Positions 25,238-37,287 are shown, counted from the stretch's first letter. The stretch: 64,000 bases of DNA from Climacium dendroides (GCA_950106755.1 OX467092.1:8556001-8620000); one strand, 5' to 3'. Translations and numbers: made by a program. The notes: generated by a model not told the origin, from the sequence alone.

Positions 25238-25385
25238 AAATATGGTACCAAATATGGATATGGGTATAAATATTATATATTGTATGAATATTGGAGATGG
25301 ATATGGATATGTGAGCAAATACAAATACAAGGTATAGGTTACGGGAATATGGGATATAAATATGGGATATGGATATAGGATATGG
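25238..25385. repeat. Degenerate (TATGGA)n tract
   Basis: Short phrases such as ATATGGATATGGGTA and GGGATATAAATATGGGATA repeat. The tyrosine- and glycine-rich open frame across it is compositional. Confidence 0.8.
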
Positions 25386-25447
25386 TTTTAGTACTGAATT
25401 GTCCCATATTGATTGTCCTACAATATGGGTTTTCAAAATTACGAATA

Positions 25448-25475
25448 GGGGAGGGGGAGGGAGGGGAGGGAAGGG
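25448..25475 (+). other. G-rich tract with quadruplex potential
   Basis: At least five runs of three or more G separated by single A residues (GGGGAGGGGGAGGGAGGGGA, then more). It is conspicuous in AT-rich surroundings. Confidence 0.7.
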
Positions 25476-25535
25476 AATTAATTAATAAATAAATAGTTTA
25501 AAACCAAGAGACGGGGTTGTTAAAAAAAATTAATT

Positions 25536-25625
25536 CAATTTTTTTTTGGGTGCATAGTTTTTCACATATAATGCACCCAAAAGAAACAGTAACTGCCCTA
25601 CAATAATTTATTGTAAGGCAGTTAT
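25536..25625. repeat. Two adjacent small hairpins
   Basis: TTTTGGGTGCAT pairs with ATGCACCCAAAA (about 25544-25582). AACTGCC then TACAATAA pairs with TTATTGTA then GGCAGTT (about 25590-25623). They lie just before the TTAA element at 25669. Confidence 0.7.
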
Positions 25626-25668
25626 ACACATTTGCTGTATTGTACAGATGGGGTATTGGGGTCTTAAC

Positions 25669-26320
25669 TTAACCCCTCAATGTTCAAGATACCAAAATTT
25701 GGTGTTTGCAAAACTTTGGAGTTAAATAAAATCTAACCAAGTTCTATTTTTAGAAATTTATATTTTTGAAAAGTTATTCTTGAAGTCTAATTTTAGCATC
25801 AAAAATCCAATCTTGAAAATAAATGATAGTGATTTTTCTATTCACGATTTTGTGCAAGGGTACCCATTGCAATCTTGACTTCTCATAGTGTTGAGAGCTC
25901 TTGAAAATAAGCCTTAAATACACTAGATGTCTACATCTTGGAGAAAAAATCACATTCAAAATTCATTTAAAAAAATTATAGAGTAGATTTTAAGAAGCCA
26001 TAAAATTGATTGGGGTTACACATGTTAGGCCTTTTAACCTCGTATTTTTTTGGTCACCAACTTTTTAAATTTGACATGCAAAAAGAGAGGTGAAAGATTT
26101 TCATAGTTTTAACACCCTCATGGTCAAACATTATAATCTGTCACTCCATAAGTGATATTGTTATGTTTTCTTTTCTTATGAGATCTCTAACATGTCTAGT
26201 TTGAATTTGTACGGTTACAAATCCAAAAAATTGATGCAACTTATCAAAATGTTGACATTTTGTTCAATTTAGAGCAAATTTCAAGAAGCTCAAAACAGGT
26301 CTTGGGCATTTAGGGGTTAA
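25669..26320. mobile_element. TTAA-flanked MITE, piggyBac-like ends
   Basis: The left end reads TTAA then CCCCTCAATGTTCAAGA. The right end is the reverse complement of TTAA then CCCCTAAATGCCCAAGA, finishing GGGGTTAA at 26320. The 17-bp termini differ at three positions and the TTAA is present at both ends. The interior of about 640 bp is AT-rich and has no transposase. TTAA target duplication with CCC-starting ends is characteristic of piggyBac. Assignment from termini alone is inference. Confidence 0.75.
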
Positions 26321-29203
26321 GAAACACTATTTTACGCTTCAGATGATGCAATGGGAGTGGAATACGTCCACCAGAAATCTTTCTGTGACTGGACATGGAA
26401 GCTTGGTGCTTGCTAGTTTTTGTCAGGCAGTTCACTGACACTGAAACATTAGCTAGGCAGACATTGGAGACGACGACACAGGCACCGACCCTGGATGTGT
26501 AAATGTGTTTGGTAGAAATTTTTCTACTCACTTATTTGCGAAGAGCGTGCGATATGCAGGGCCTGTGGCGTACTCTCAATCTTGTGGATTTTCTTTCAAG
26601 AAAAAAGTGCTTCTTACGTTGTTGTTAGTCTCTATTCCGCCTGCTGCACGAACTCTGAAGCGAAAGCTATCTTGAGAGCCATCTGGAGAGGAGTGACTGG
26701 CCGAGGAGGACCCCGCCCTTTCTGTAGATTAAAACTTTGCCTTATTTGGGTGTCTCCCTGTCAACTAGGGAATGTCAGAGCATTACAACAACCTTTATTT
26801 GATGGGGGAAATCCTGTAAGATCCTCCGGCGCGGCCTGTAACTTAGTCATTATTGGCGTGCCTTGATGCCAAGTCTGTATTCTGTTAGAATGTGAGTTTT
26901 CTCTTTGCCCAGTTGTTGACGTCTGTGGTTAAGTCCATGATCTCACGTTCAGGTTTCTTTCTGCCTTCGACCTAGTGAGAATCCAGCTTTTCGGTGACCG
27001 AAATGAAGTGTGGATGGCTAGGTTAGGCTCTCCTCGGCAAATCGCAGATGCCTGAACTACACAACAGCGTCGGTATTCCAGCACCACAACAAGGCCGCCA
27101 GGCTTCCCCGATTCTCCTTGTCTTGCTACTAAACCACTGGAAACATCTGCTTCAGGGATGCAGGGTCCAGCAGGCAGTGGCACGTTCTAAGGTGAGTTAT
27201 CTTAAGCTACAATTTTTTATTTTTTATTTTTTTTAAACTTCACGACGGCATTGTTCCATTCAACAAAAGGCCATTTAACCGAAACAACTGGTTGCTTACT
27301 AACCGAACAATCGTCTCAGTGGAAATGGTACCATCTGGAACCGAATACGGATCTAAACATCCATATGTATGTAATGTAGAAAAATTATATTACACATGGA
27401 AAGCCAAACCAGTAGCTTCGAAAGCCCATGTGGTATTGCGGTGAAATCTTTTTCTAGGCTTTATGATTCTCTTTAAGGTGAGCACCTTTCTCGGTTGGGA
27501 AAGAAGCGTAGTTGTCTCGATTTTGGGTGGGGTTTGATTCTCCACAATCACTGACCGAGAACAAACCATCGCAGAGATCAATCTGTGGGCAGATGAAGAC
27601 TGAAGGACATGAATCTGTGTTCATGTGTCGAGTCTTGGCCCTCCCTGCGTTTCTTAAGGACCTCGCGTTGTAGAACTAGGGTCTAACCTGGAACACATTT
27701 ACGTTGCTGAAATCATTTAGTTGAATGATTGCGTTCTCTTCACTGGTCAGTACGTATCACAATCCTAGAAATATGTTTGTTGTGGTCTCACACTTGGCAG
27801 CCAAGGCCACTATCATAATCGTTGTTGTATACAAGCATGAATATAGAGGACTGTCATCTTACTAGGATTGTCACAGATATTCTAGGTTTTTTCAAGAATC
27901 TCAAGTTCCGTGGACTCAGTTGTCAGATAGGACTAACGGAGTCGATAATAGGAGATCAGTTTGGTGGCATCTTCGGAAAATTACCTGAGAAAAACTGTGC
28001 GGCTGAAAACTAGTTCACGGGTGGAAAACTCAAGAACATATTACTGAAGCACTCTTTCGGGCATCCGCAATTCAAACTCATCCAGGTACTTCAGGTACTT
28101 CTCCTTGATCTTCCACTTGTTACCACTGAACCAGTGCAGTCGTTCTTGAGAAGCTGGGGAAGCTCTCCCTTTACTAAAGATAGCTTTAGACTCTGCGTTT
28201 ATTTGTGGTTGGGACGTGAGTTGTGTGCCCAGACGTCTTTCGCAAGGTTTCAGATGCTTACGTAAAATCTACTTGCCTTTAGAGAGAAACCAAGTTTTCT
28301 CTGGTAACAGAGTTACAGTTGGGCAAGGTGCCACGGTCTACTGAAACTTAAAAACTTTTGGTTGGTTTTCATTTTGAAATTTAAGCCTTAGTATTTTCAT
28401 AACTTAATGTTTCGGCGTCGTGTGAACACAAAAGTATGTATTTACACGTCAGCCTACCAGTGTTATCAAACAGGAAAACCGGTTATCTTAGTGTGACTTC
28501 GAATTCCCTATCGTCAAGGATTTTACTTATGGAGCACTATAATTCCACAGTGAAGTTACAGCGGACTACAGTATTGGGGGTCATGTGCATGAATTCTACA
28601 GTAACTAGTTAATTAACTGGGTTCTGACTCAGCATAGATTTACTGACTTTAAAGATTGACAATGTTGATTTCTATTGCAGCCAGTTCGGTGGAAGACTGG
28701 GAGACATCCATACCTTCTGCCCATAACGAGAACGTTCGAATGAGATCACATCGCAGACTTTGAACAAATATCTTGGAAGTTCAACAGTCCCAAGCAACCT
28801 TCGCAATTTCAGTATTGGTCAGCACGAACAGAGACAGCTTGGGACTTGGATAACTACTAATGAATACACAGGTAGATTATTTAGCTTAGGTCCTGACTTT
28901 CCATCGGTAACACCTGCAAGCAAGCCCTCGTTTCTTCACTTGATTTTTTTGGAAGAGGAACTCAGAACGTCGTTAAATTGGCGGTAGTCCATTACTTTGT
29001 CACACTCTTCTCCAAAGTAAATCCAAACCTGTCGTAGATTTTAGAACTTTATGTACATAAATGATACAATTTTTAGCTCTGGAGCCATGCCATTTTGACG
29101 AAATTGAGGTTGTCAGCAAACAGTTGCATTGCCAGGAGAATGAGAGGACAAAGCGGGGGAATGATCGTTCACCATAATTCCCAGGCCCCACGTTTTCAGC
29201 TGA

Positions 29204-29404
29204 GTGTCTGGGACTTATCAGGGCAATCAGGCTGAGGTGCCGTGTGGCCAGGTTGCGTTGGATTTTGTCAGGATAATTACACATGAGTTCAATGGAGCAG
29301 GTAATGATACTTATGTCCAGGTGATTGTTGGAGGAGTAACCACGGTGCTGAATACAAGGGAAGGAGGTCTTACAATCATTCAACTGCAGAGTTTGCTTGG
29401 CTAG
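29204..29404 (+). CDS. Possible terminal coding exon, unknown
   Basis: An open frame of 66 codons includes the coding-like runs AEVPCGQVALDFVRIITHE and DTYVQVIVGGVTTVLNTREG. It ends LLG with TAG at 29402-29404. A strong donor (GTAAGTTAC) follows immediately, and a polypyrimidine acceptor TTTTGCTTTTGTAG lies at 29490. This suggests a stop codon at the very end of an exon, or an intron just after the coding region. No family is recognised, and the first exons were not found. It could be chance. Confidence 0.25.
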   Translation: MSGTYQGNQAEVPCGQVALDFVRIITHEFNGAGNDTYVQVIVGGVTTVLNTREGGLTIIQLQSLLG

Positions 29405-29490
29405 GTAAGTTACATGAAATGGAATTTACCAATCTTCTGTTAAATTCTCATGTCGGTCATGCATGTCCTCCTTACATTTTGCTTTTGTAG
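29405..29490 (+). other. Candidate 86-nt intron
   Basis: It begins GTAAGTTA and ends CTTTTGTAG after a T-rich stretch. The length and signals are typical of short plant introns. It is the clearest intron-like pair inside the GC-rich island. Confidence 0.4.
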
Positions 29491-30062
29491 GCGCACCTAC
29501 ATGTTATAACCGGGGATTAAACTCTAGCTAGCTCTGGTTTGAGGGATTCAGAGATCAGTTTTGTATTTAATTCAGAAACGTGGATGTGGAGCTTGAGACC
29601 CCACTGACGCGCGTAGGTGGTAACGTTACACCTTCAGGTGCTCATGATGGATTGGGTAGTACCGTGTGTAGTACGCGCGGCCTGTCTATTTGTCAGGCAT
29701 TTTCTGACATGCTTGATGTCAAAAGATTTATCTGCAGCTTGACACAGTACTGGTGAATTCTTAGATTTTTTTCAGTAGCACGTGGACTCTATTGTCGTTG
29801 CTGTTTCTTATCAACTGGAGTTCTGGACTTGAAGATTTAGGAGTTTACTTTGCGGCTTTCACGCTCACAGGAGAATGCTCGAGATAATGTGTCACTAGCT
29901 GATATCTTCTTCTCCTTGTCATTTACGTGCAGTTACTGTGTGGCTGCGCCACCAGTCGGACAAGGTAGCCACATTTTCATAGAGTGCTTGCATGGGGGTT
30001 GTCTTCCCTTGAACAGTGACGTAAGCTTAGATTGGTGTAACTTTATCTGTAGTAGCAGTTTT

Positions 30063-30145
30063 GGTCATATTCGTTAACATGGCATGCTTCAGAGTGCCAA
30101 AATTGTGACCTTTCACTGCCCATACCTTTGAAGAATAGGACTCCC
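30063..30145. mobile_element. Solitary MITE end
   Basis: GGTCATATTCGTTAACATGG starts near 30063, like the terminus of the MITE at 30146. No partner end was found in between, so it may be the remnant of an earlier copy interrupted by the next one. Confidence 0.45.
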
Positions 30146-30406
30146 AAGGTCATATTTGTTAAAATGAGACAAAATGGTCATTGTGAGACTTCAACCCTAT
30201 AACAGTTACAATGATTTTAATATTTTATCCTTGAGTCAAAATAAAATGAGAGTGCAACTTTTGGATATCAAAAGTTTTTATATATATTAGTATATGAAAG
30301 TCTCAAATTATCAAATAGTCTCAAAATTGAAGAGTTATAACAATTTATCTTCGAGTCGAAGATAAAATTGAGAATACACTTTGTCTCATTTTAACGAATA
30401 TGGCCT
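30146..30406. mobile_element. MITE with GGTCATATTTGTTA ends
   Basis: The left end AAGGTCATATTTGTTAAAAT with GAGACAAAATG is mirrored at the right by CTTTGTCTCATTTTAACGAA and TATGGCC. The terminal inverted repeats are about 29 bp and nearly perfect. The AT-rich interior contrasts with the GC-rich island it sits in. Same family as 12384-12636. Confidence 0.85.
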
Positions 30407-31131
30407 TTCTAAAGTGGCCTAGCCAGAGCTCTGAAAACTCGGACTGGTGTAGACCTGAGGTATCAGCAGGGACTTCGCTGTTGTAACGAATTATCTGCTA
30501 TTGTGATGTATGTTTGATTTTAGCTTCTGATGTCAATTGGCTACAAGTCTCATATTACTAGATTTACTCTTGTATTCCTCGGTTCTACTCTCTCAGAATA
30601 TTATTTTGAACAGTCGTTTGGCAATGCTAGTTCTAGATAGCTAGGCTTTGCCTTTAGCTTCGTCGTTCAAGCAACATTCTATTGGAGCTGGTTTCCAATG
30701 ACGCTTTGCAGCTTCATTCCTTAGTTGACATTCTTTTGACTTGGCATTTGCAGGGAAGGGGTGAATCATTCCATGCGTTGACCAAATGGCAGAAGAGGCT
30801 CCTGCATGGGGTCTGGGTGGGGTGCTCCATGCAGGATCTAATGGAGCAGTGGACCACAGCGGTCCAAGCGTGGGTCCAATTACCACTTACCCACTCTTGC
30901 AAGAAGTACTGAAAGCTTTTCAACTTCAAGTCGGACCTACTTTCTATATACTTGCGAAAACATTCAGGGGTGAGCCGGTGAGTATAGCTTATCCAGTGCT
31001 CTGACTTCCACTGTGGCATTTGAAATGTTTGGAGACAAGAACCTTCAGTTTCTCAGACCTGTACACCTTCTGGTCTGCATACAAACGCAATCCCAAGCTG
31101 AAGATCGAACTGCTGAATGCAAGTGTCAACT

Positions 31132-31181
31132 GATCTCTATTCCGTGATCTAATGCTGGATAATTATGCTGGAATAGAGATC
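31132..31181. repeat. 12-bp perfect inverted repeat
   Basis: GATCTCTATTCC at 31132-31143 pairs with GGAATAGAGATC at 31170-31181. Function unknown. Confidence 0.7.
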
Positions 31182-34100
31182 CACAGTAGCTGAATGCTCT
31201 AATATGGTATATGAAGGCGACCAAGAATAGAAGTCCTTTGTTATCTGTCTTGAAGTCCTTTCAAAACTAGCAACATAAAACTTGTGTTCCTGGTGTAAAA
31301 CTTGGGCATGATTAATTAGCACACAACTTGAGGCTCGAACAGGGAGCCGTCACCTGTATTAACTGTATGACCTGTAGATTCTATAGCCTGTAAGAGTAGT
31401 TTCCTTGAGCCTTCTGCATAGGTGCTACTAATGAGCGTTTGGACTTCTCACGAGTTACCAGTATTTAACTGCTGGAGGGTGATCTGACTTGCTCGACATG
31501 CTGCAATGAAGATTGCGTCTGCGTCAGAACGTTCCTTTCTATTTGATGTGAATAGCGACACGCATAGTTGTGTCTGTTCACGCACTTGAGAATGTAGGAC
31601 TCCGCGCGTGCATTCCGATTACTCTGTCCAAGTCTAGGACTTCAGTTTCCAGTAATGGCATAGTCTCGAAATTGGGTTCTGATTTATCAGTCAGTTGATG
31701 GTGACCTCGCAGGTGTTGGAATGCAGAAGGAGCCTTCGTAGTTCAAAGTAGTGGCTTACTTTCCATTCCGCACCTTTTGGAAGAAACTGGGTTGTCACCT
31801 TGGAGCTGCCGTGACGTTTTACGAGTTTAAATAAGACAACCTTGCTGACTGGTTCTGATTAGTTGTGAGTGCAGAAGTAGCTAGGTATATATGACCTGGC
31901 TGGCATTGTGGAGGGCAGTAACATTCGAGCTAAATTTGTTAGTAACACCACTACACCTTGAGTTATGCAGTGCCACTGTTCGGTGCGAGCCTGTTTTCTA
32001 GTTTTGGCAAACTGGAGCCAGGATGGAACGGAAGGATGCTTCTCGGGGTAGGGAACTCGATCTCTTGCAGAAAATTCTGCGGAGGAAACTTAAAACCGGT
32101 TAGGGGAAGTATTTCCTGTGAGTTTCCCGGATGCTGTGTCCAAGGTCAACTTCCTTTGCTGGAGGAGCCTTCTGAAGCGCAAGATGCAGCGATGAAACAT
32201 CGTGGGGGTTGCAGGAATCGAGTTTCTGCTCGTGTAACTGTACGAAATATCAGCCAACTAAAAGAAACCAGGTGCGCGGACTATAAGTTGTTAATATTCT
32301 AGTGACAGGTATAGGCATTATGAAGACAGGACCTATAGATTAAATTTTGCTTGCAGGGTTGTCCTTCTTTCCAAAGAGTTGTAATCAGATTCAAGCAACG
32401 ATGGTCCTGTTTGGGCATACACTCCAACAATCGGGGCTTTCAAACAATAACGTTGAATCTGTCGCCCTGATTGTGATACTGACACATAGCTGGGGCAAAG
32501 TGTATAATGCTGTGTGAACGGTTTTGAAGGCCTGACGATGGAGTGTGTAACATTCCCACATGAAGATTGGTTCCTTTGGCTGACTTTCTGTGCTCTCACT
32601 TCTTGTACCGTTGTTCGCTGGCATGCAAACCCTTGCATTTCTAGCACGCTTGCTAGGCAGAAAATTCGCTCGGCACAGATGAGCCTACCAGAGACGTTGC
32701 GTACCGGCGTTATATCTCTAGCAGCTTTTGCTTGCTCCATGCATGTACTAGTCCAATCTCTGTGTAGCATGTCTGAAACAGGGTGTGGAAGTGCCTGAGT
32801 GGAGAGCGACCTGCAGACCCGTAGAATTCCAAGTTGGATCATTGTACTGAGGACTGCAAAGCTTGGTCTTTCCTGTACAGTATTCACTGGGGAAATGGAA
32901 AGTTGCATGCTCTGCTCGTAACTGTGGTAGACGAACTTCCCATCGAATTTGGTTGTCCCACGAGGCTGCTCAAGGATGAACATGAACTAGTGCAGTAGAG
33001 TTCAGCTGTCTCTGAAATGTGAAAACTTTGAGGGCATACCCAGAGATTTTTCTTTTCCAGATTTTTTGTCACATTTATTCTAGAGAGTGATTAGGGGAGG
33101 ACTTCTGCAAACTCTTCCTTGACATAAGATGGCTGCACGATGAGTCTCCAGTGCACCGACAATCCCCAGTTTGCAAAATGCATTTAAAGACAATCTGATC
33201 CGGACGTTCTGAGCTGTTGAGCAGGTTAGCAGGTTCCAATCATGAGCTTCTTTCGTTTCTGCTCTGACATGTCTCTTCAGGCGGCTCATTAGCCAGTCGG
33301 ATGATGAGATCTGCGACATGGCATTGCCATACAACGGAGCTGTACAAATTATGGAACCATCTCTGTTGTCGGGAGACGTATCTATTAGCTGTCGGGAATT
33401 GCAAAAGAGTAGACTCTGCTACACAGTGTGAATTGCTGCGATATTAGGTGTCCAGTTCTTAATGAATATGAAAACTTCTCCACTTCTCTGCAATGCTGCT
33501 ACTCACAGAATGGGTACGAATTCACATAAACTGAGTGTGCGAGCAGCCGAACAGCCAAAAGAAGGCAGAATTTCCAAGCCTCAAAAGATTCTATAGTTGC
33601 ATCGACAGACATACCGAAATACACTTTGGGATTTCCGAGATAGTTCCAATAAACAAACTTGTGCAGATAGTCTGATAGCTCAGCACGTCACATGAAAGAG
33701 TTTTTAATGAGTTATCGGAGTTTGCAGCATATCAAGCACTCTCGAATGAGAATCAGGAGGACAATGAGTGGACCTTTCTCTCGAGGAAATTTCAAGAACT
33801 AATTACTAATGCTCCAGGAACACACTTACACACTGCCAGCACACATATGAGGTTGCAACATCCATTTCCAAATGTAGACACAGTCATGATCGACTACATC
33901 AAATGATTCTTCAGGCCAGCTAGCCTCATCTTGCAATATTGGAAGTACATCAGATGTAGTTGAATGCAACACCTCTTCTCCCAAACCTACGCTGAAAACA
34001 AGATCACAGAAGCACCCTCTACATCTGTTTCTATAATGACCGATCCTCCTGACGTTGCTGGCCGGCTGCTTAGAACAACCACGCCCAAACGTCAGTCGTT

Positions 34101-34402
34101 CACACGTACTCTTCCTTCTGGGGCCTTAAGGTTCCTCTGCAAAGGAAAACCACAACCAACACAAGATTTTCCACTCAATAGTAAAGATTCTATTTCAAGA
34201 ATCACCAACTCTTGTTAGTAACCAATCAATCAACAGGTGCTAGCAGAGCTACTGGACATATCTCTTCCTATACAGAGCTAATCCAGCCTACTTAGTTGCC
34301 CACCCAATCAATCAAAACCCTCGTAGTAATCCCATTTCTCCACTCCACGTACACAACTATGGCATCTGTTTCATACAGAACTGGATTTCAAATCAACAGA
34401 CA

Positions 34403-35620
34403 AGATCAATGACGGCGGGAGAGGGCACGCAAGAACAATTCCATGCTCGTTGCATGCACGCATTCTAGCGTGCTCTCTCTCGCAGTCTCGCTGTCACTCA
34501 CTCTTATCTGAAACCAAATTCCCAGACATCTTACCAAAAAGCCAACCCAGGGTCCGAGGGTGACATTCGCTGTTACCAACCTCACTTCAAACACACCGAT
34601 CATCTCCCACCCACCCCGCTAAACCCCGAAGATAACTGAATCCGATCAGACCTTCCACAAATTGGATGACAGAATCAATTGAAATGAAAATTAAAGCAGA
34701 GTTGCAAAGTAAAACTCTAGTCCTACTCACAGACGAGATCAATGACGGCGGGAGAGGGCACGCAAGAACAAATCCATGCTCGTTGCATGCACGCATTCCA
34801 GCGTGCTCTCTCTCGCTGTCATTCACTCATGTCTGAAACCAAATTCCCAGACATCTTACCAGAAAGCCAACCCAGGGTCCGAGGGTGACATTCGTTGTTA
34901 CCAACCTCACTTCAAAGACACCGATCATCCCCCGCCGCCCCCCCCCCCCCCCCCCCCGCCCCCTCCGAAAAAAAACCCTGATTGCGTAAAATTGCAGCTT
35001 CGAACCCAAATGAATCCGATCACACCTTCCACGAAATTAACATTTGAAATAATAATTAAAGCAGAGTTGTAAAATATAACGCTACTTCTCAGACAAGATC
35101 ATGACGGCGGGAGAGGGCACGCAAGAACAATTCCATGCTCGTTGCATGCACGCATTCTAGCGTGCTCTCTCTCGCTGTCACTCACTCATGTCTGAAACCA
35201 GATTCCCAGACAACTTACCAAAAAGCCATTTCAGGGTCCGAGGGTGACATTCGCTGTTACCAACCTCACTTCAAACACAACGATCATTCGTCCCCCCCCG
35301 CAAAAAACAGAAACTGATAGCGTAAATTTGCAGCTTCGAACCCAAATGAATCCGATCACGCCTTCCACGAAATTGATAACAGAATCAATTGAAAAAAATA
35401 TTTAAAGCAGAGTTGCGAAATAAAACGCTAGTTCTACTCACAGACAAGATCAATGACGGCGGGAGAGGGCACGCAAGAACAATTCCATGCTCGTTGCATG
35501 CACGCATTCTAGCGTGCTCTCTCTCGCTGTCATTCACTCATATCTGAAACCAAATTCCCAGACAACTTACCAAAAAGCCAACCCAGGGTCCGAGGGTGAC
35601 ATTCGCTGTTACCAAACCAG
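34403..35620. repeat. Four tandem repeats of about 350 bp
   Basis: Each unit contains GACGGCGGGAGAGGGCACGC (starting 34411, 34744, 35103 and 35455; periods 333, 359 and 352). It continues with a TTGCATGCACGCATT core, a TCTCTCTCGC run, the phrase GGTCCGAGGGTGACATTCG and an AT-rich tail. The fourth unit stops at about 35618, where unique sequence begins. A TATATAAA box lies 50 bp further on, so the array has the layout of repeated upstream promoter elements. Promoter function is inference. Confidence 0.9.
34929..34966. repeat. Poly-C tract inside the second repeat unit
   Basis: A run of almost pure C with a few G, expanded relative to the other units (CCCACCCCGC in the first, CCCCCCCCGC in the third). 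The minus strand is G-rich and could form quadruplexes. It may also be unstable or poorly assembled. Confidence 0.85.
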
Positions 35621-35667
35621 ATTCTTCATCAATCCGGAAGAATTGTGTAGACCCCAAACTAGCGGCA

Positions 35668-35675
35668 TATATAAA
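35668..35675 (+). promoter_or_regulatory. Candidate TATA box
   Basis: TATATAAA lies directly downstream of the tandem array. About 130 bp later there is a splice-donor-like GACAAG|GTGAGT near 35799, which would fit a short untranslated first exon on the plus strand. No transcript is known. Confidence 0.3.
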
Positions 35676-37287
35676 ATTATTTCGCTCGTGTACAGACACG
35701 GTCCGAAACACAGACCGATTCCCTTGCCAATGCTCTGGGGTAGCCAAGGAGCCACACCCTTACAGCCCGAGTGAAGAGGAGGCTGGGGAACAAGACAAGG
35801 TGAGTGCTGGTCCAACAACAGAACGGACTGGGGCCCTACAACAGAACACGGCCAAAACGAGTGATGAGACAAGAGACAAGAGACACTACTTGGTAGCCTG
35901 GAACCTGAGAATGAAGTCGCTGGAGCTCCCGTTTTAAAGGGAGCCAGCAGCTTGGTCCTTGGACCCCACCCTCCTGCTCTCCAGCTTCTGGGACGAATGG
36001 ACGATCTTTTGAAGGGCCTCCCATTCGTCGTTTCTTTTATAATAGTATTGGTCTTGCTCCTGGGCCCATTTTGAGAATCTTCCTCGACACCAAGCATCTC
36101 ATTCCGGCCTTTAATGGAACCAGATTCTGCTAAATGCCGTTTGTTCATGACAAGTTTATGACATACATGTTCGAGAATCTCCACTCTTGAAGATCGAATG
36201 TTCGTTTGTATCTATTGAGAAAGGGCTCGCTTCGTTCTCTGCACTTTGAATCGAACAATCTTGCATAAACGATGTGGGGTTATCGGAAATTTTCCATAGA
36301 AGTGTGCAACACTTGGAAGAGGAGAATTGGAATTCGTGGCAGGCAAAATTTTCAGCGGGCTTGTGAACATGGGAGGCACGTTTCTGGCTGTCCCAAAACT
36401 AGTTTTAACATTGGTCTTATGTTGGGACTTGGAAGGGTGCACTAAACTACATATTCTGCTATACATGTATGTTTAGTGTGGATATGTTAGAGACTTAGAG
36501 CATCTCCTTTGTATTTCAAATGTTCATTTTTGATTTAGAATCAGTCAACATGGAATTTGATATGGAAGTGTGCATTGGTTGCAAGAAAATCCAAATTGTG
36601 GGATGAAATTTTTTTTGTAGAGGATCTTGAAATAAAGGGAGGCAAGTTTTAGACCTCCAAAAAATTATATTTAACATTGAATTTGAACTTTTTGCTTGCT
36701 TTTAATTTGCCAATAAGACAAAGGTACTCCCAAAATGTAGTTTTTGCTTACAATCTACTCACATAGAAGATGAAACTTATCAAAGGCAATTCCAACTCTA
36801 GAAAACTCATAATTTTATTTCCAATTCCTACATGGCATAAAGCTTGCTTTTGAAGTCCAATTCTTTGTGGATTTGGTTTGAAAGGGTGCAGTTTTCATTG
36901 AAATTGGTGAAAATATTTTTAAATACTTACCAATAATTGCTTTTATATATGATTTTTGGAAAAAAAAAATTAGATAGTATATGTATTAGTGTCATTTATT
37001 TTAAGTTCAAAAAAGACCAAACCAATCATATAGTTTAATCAATGCAATAATTTGGAAAACCGTATAGATATTGAAATTGTCTCTTAATTTAAACAATGAA
37101 AAATTTGAATGTGAGTCACCAAATCTTTTGTCTACACACTACAAAAAAAAGGTGTTTTAAGTGAATTTTTAAGTATAGTCTTAAACATAAGTTATAAGTA
37201 ATGACTTTTTAGGAGATTTTCAATTAAATTTTACTAAAACCACATGTAAAAATTGAAGTAATGTTTTTGCAAGTTTGTGACATTTAG

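Larger units (their letters stand above)
26325..36480. other. Ten-kilobase island of higher GC, no recognised protein
   Basis: From just after the TTAA element to about 36480 the composition shifts to visibly more balanced bases with many CG dinucleotides, unlike both flanks. The longest open frames (32333-32983 minus, 216 codons; 35609-36184 minus, 191 codons; 29000-29383 minus, 127 codons) match nothing I know and may be chance frames in balanced DNA. Splice-like signals occur, for example CTAAG|GTGAGT near 27191, TTTCTATTGCAG at 28680, CTAG|GTAAGT at 29404 and TTTTGCTTGCAG near 32357. It could be an unmethylated host locus, a non-coding gene or an insertion of foreign composition. Confidence 0.55.

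Noticed and set aside
25145..25436. Tyr/Gly-rich open frames on both strands
   Set aside because: They come from the degenerate TATGGA repeat and are not a protein.
32333..32983. 216-codon minus-strand open frame in the GC-rich island
   Set aside because: It has no recognised motif, no neighbouring coding exons and balanced composition. A chance frame is as likely as a gene. Kept only as part of the island description.
35609..36184. 191-codon minus-strand open frame with Pro/Ser-rich composition
   Set aside because: It crosses the candidate TATA box and the end of a tandem repeat, and no family was recognised.
37137..37160. CACTACAAAAAAAAGG resembling a CACTA terminus
   Set aside because: No matching inverted end or 3-bp duplication was found in reach. 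Such a motif can arise by chance in AT-rich DNA.
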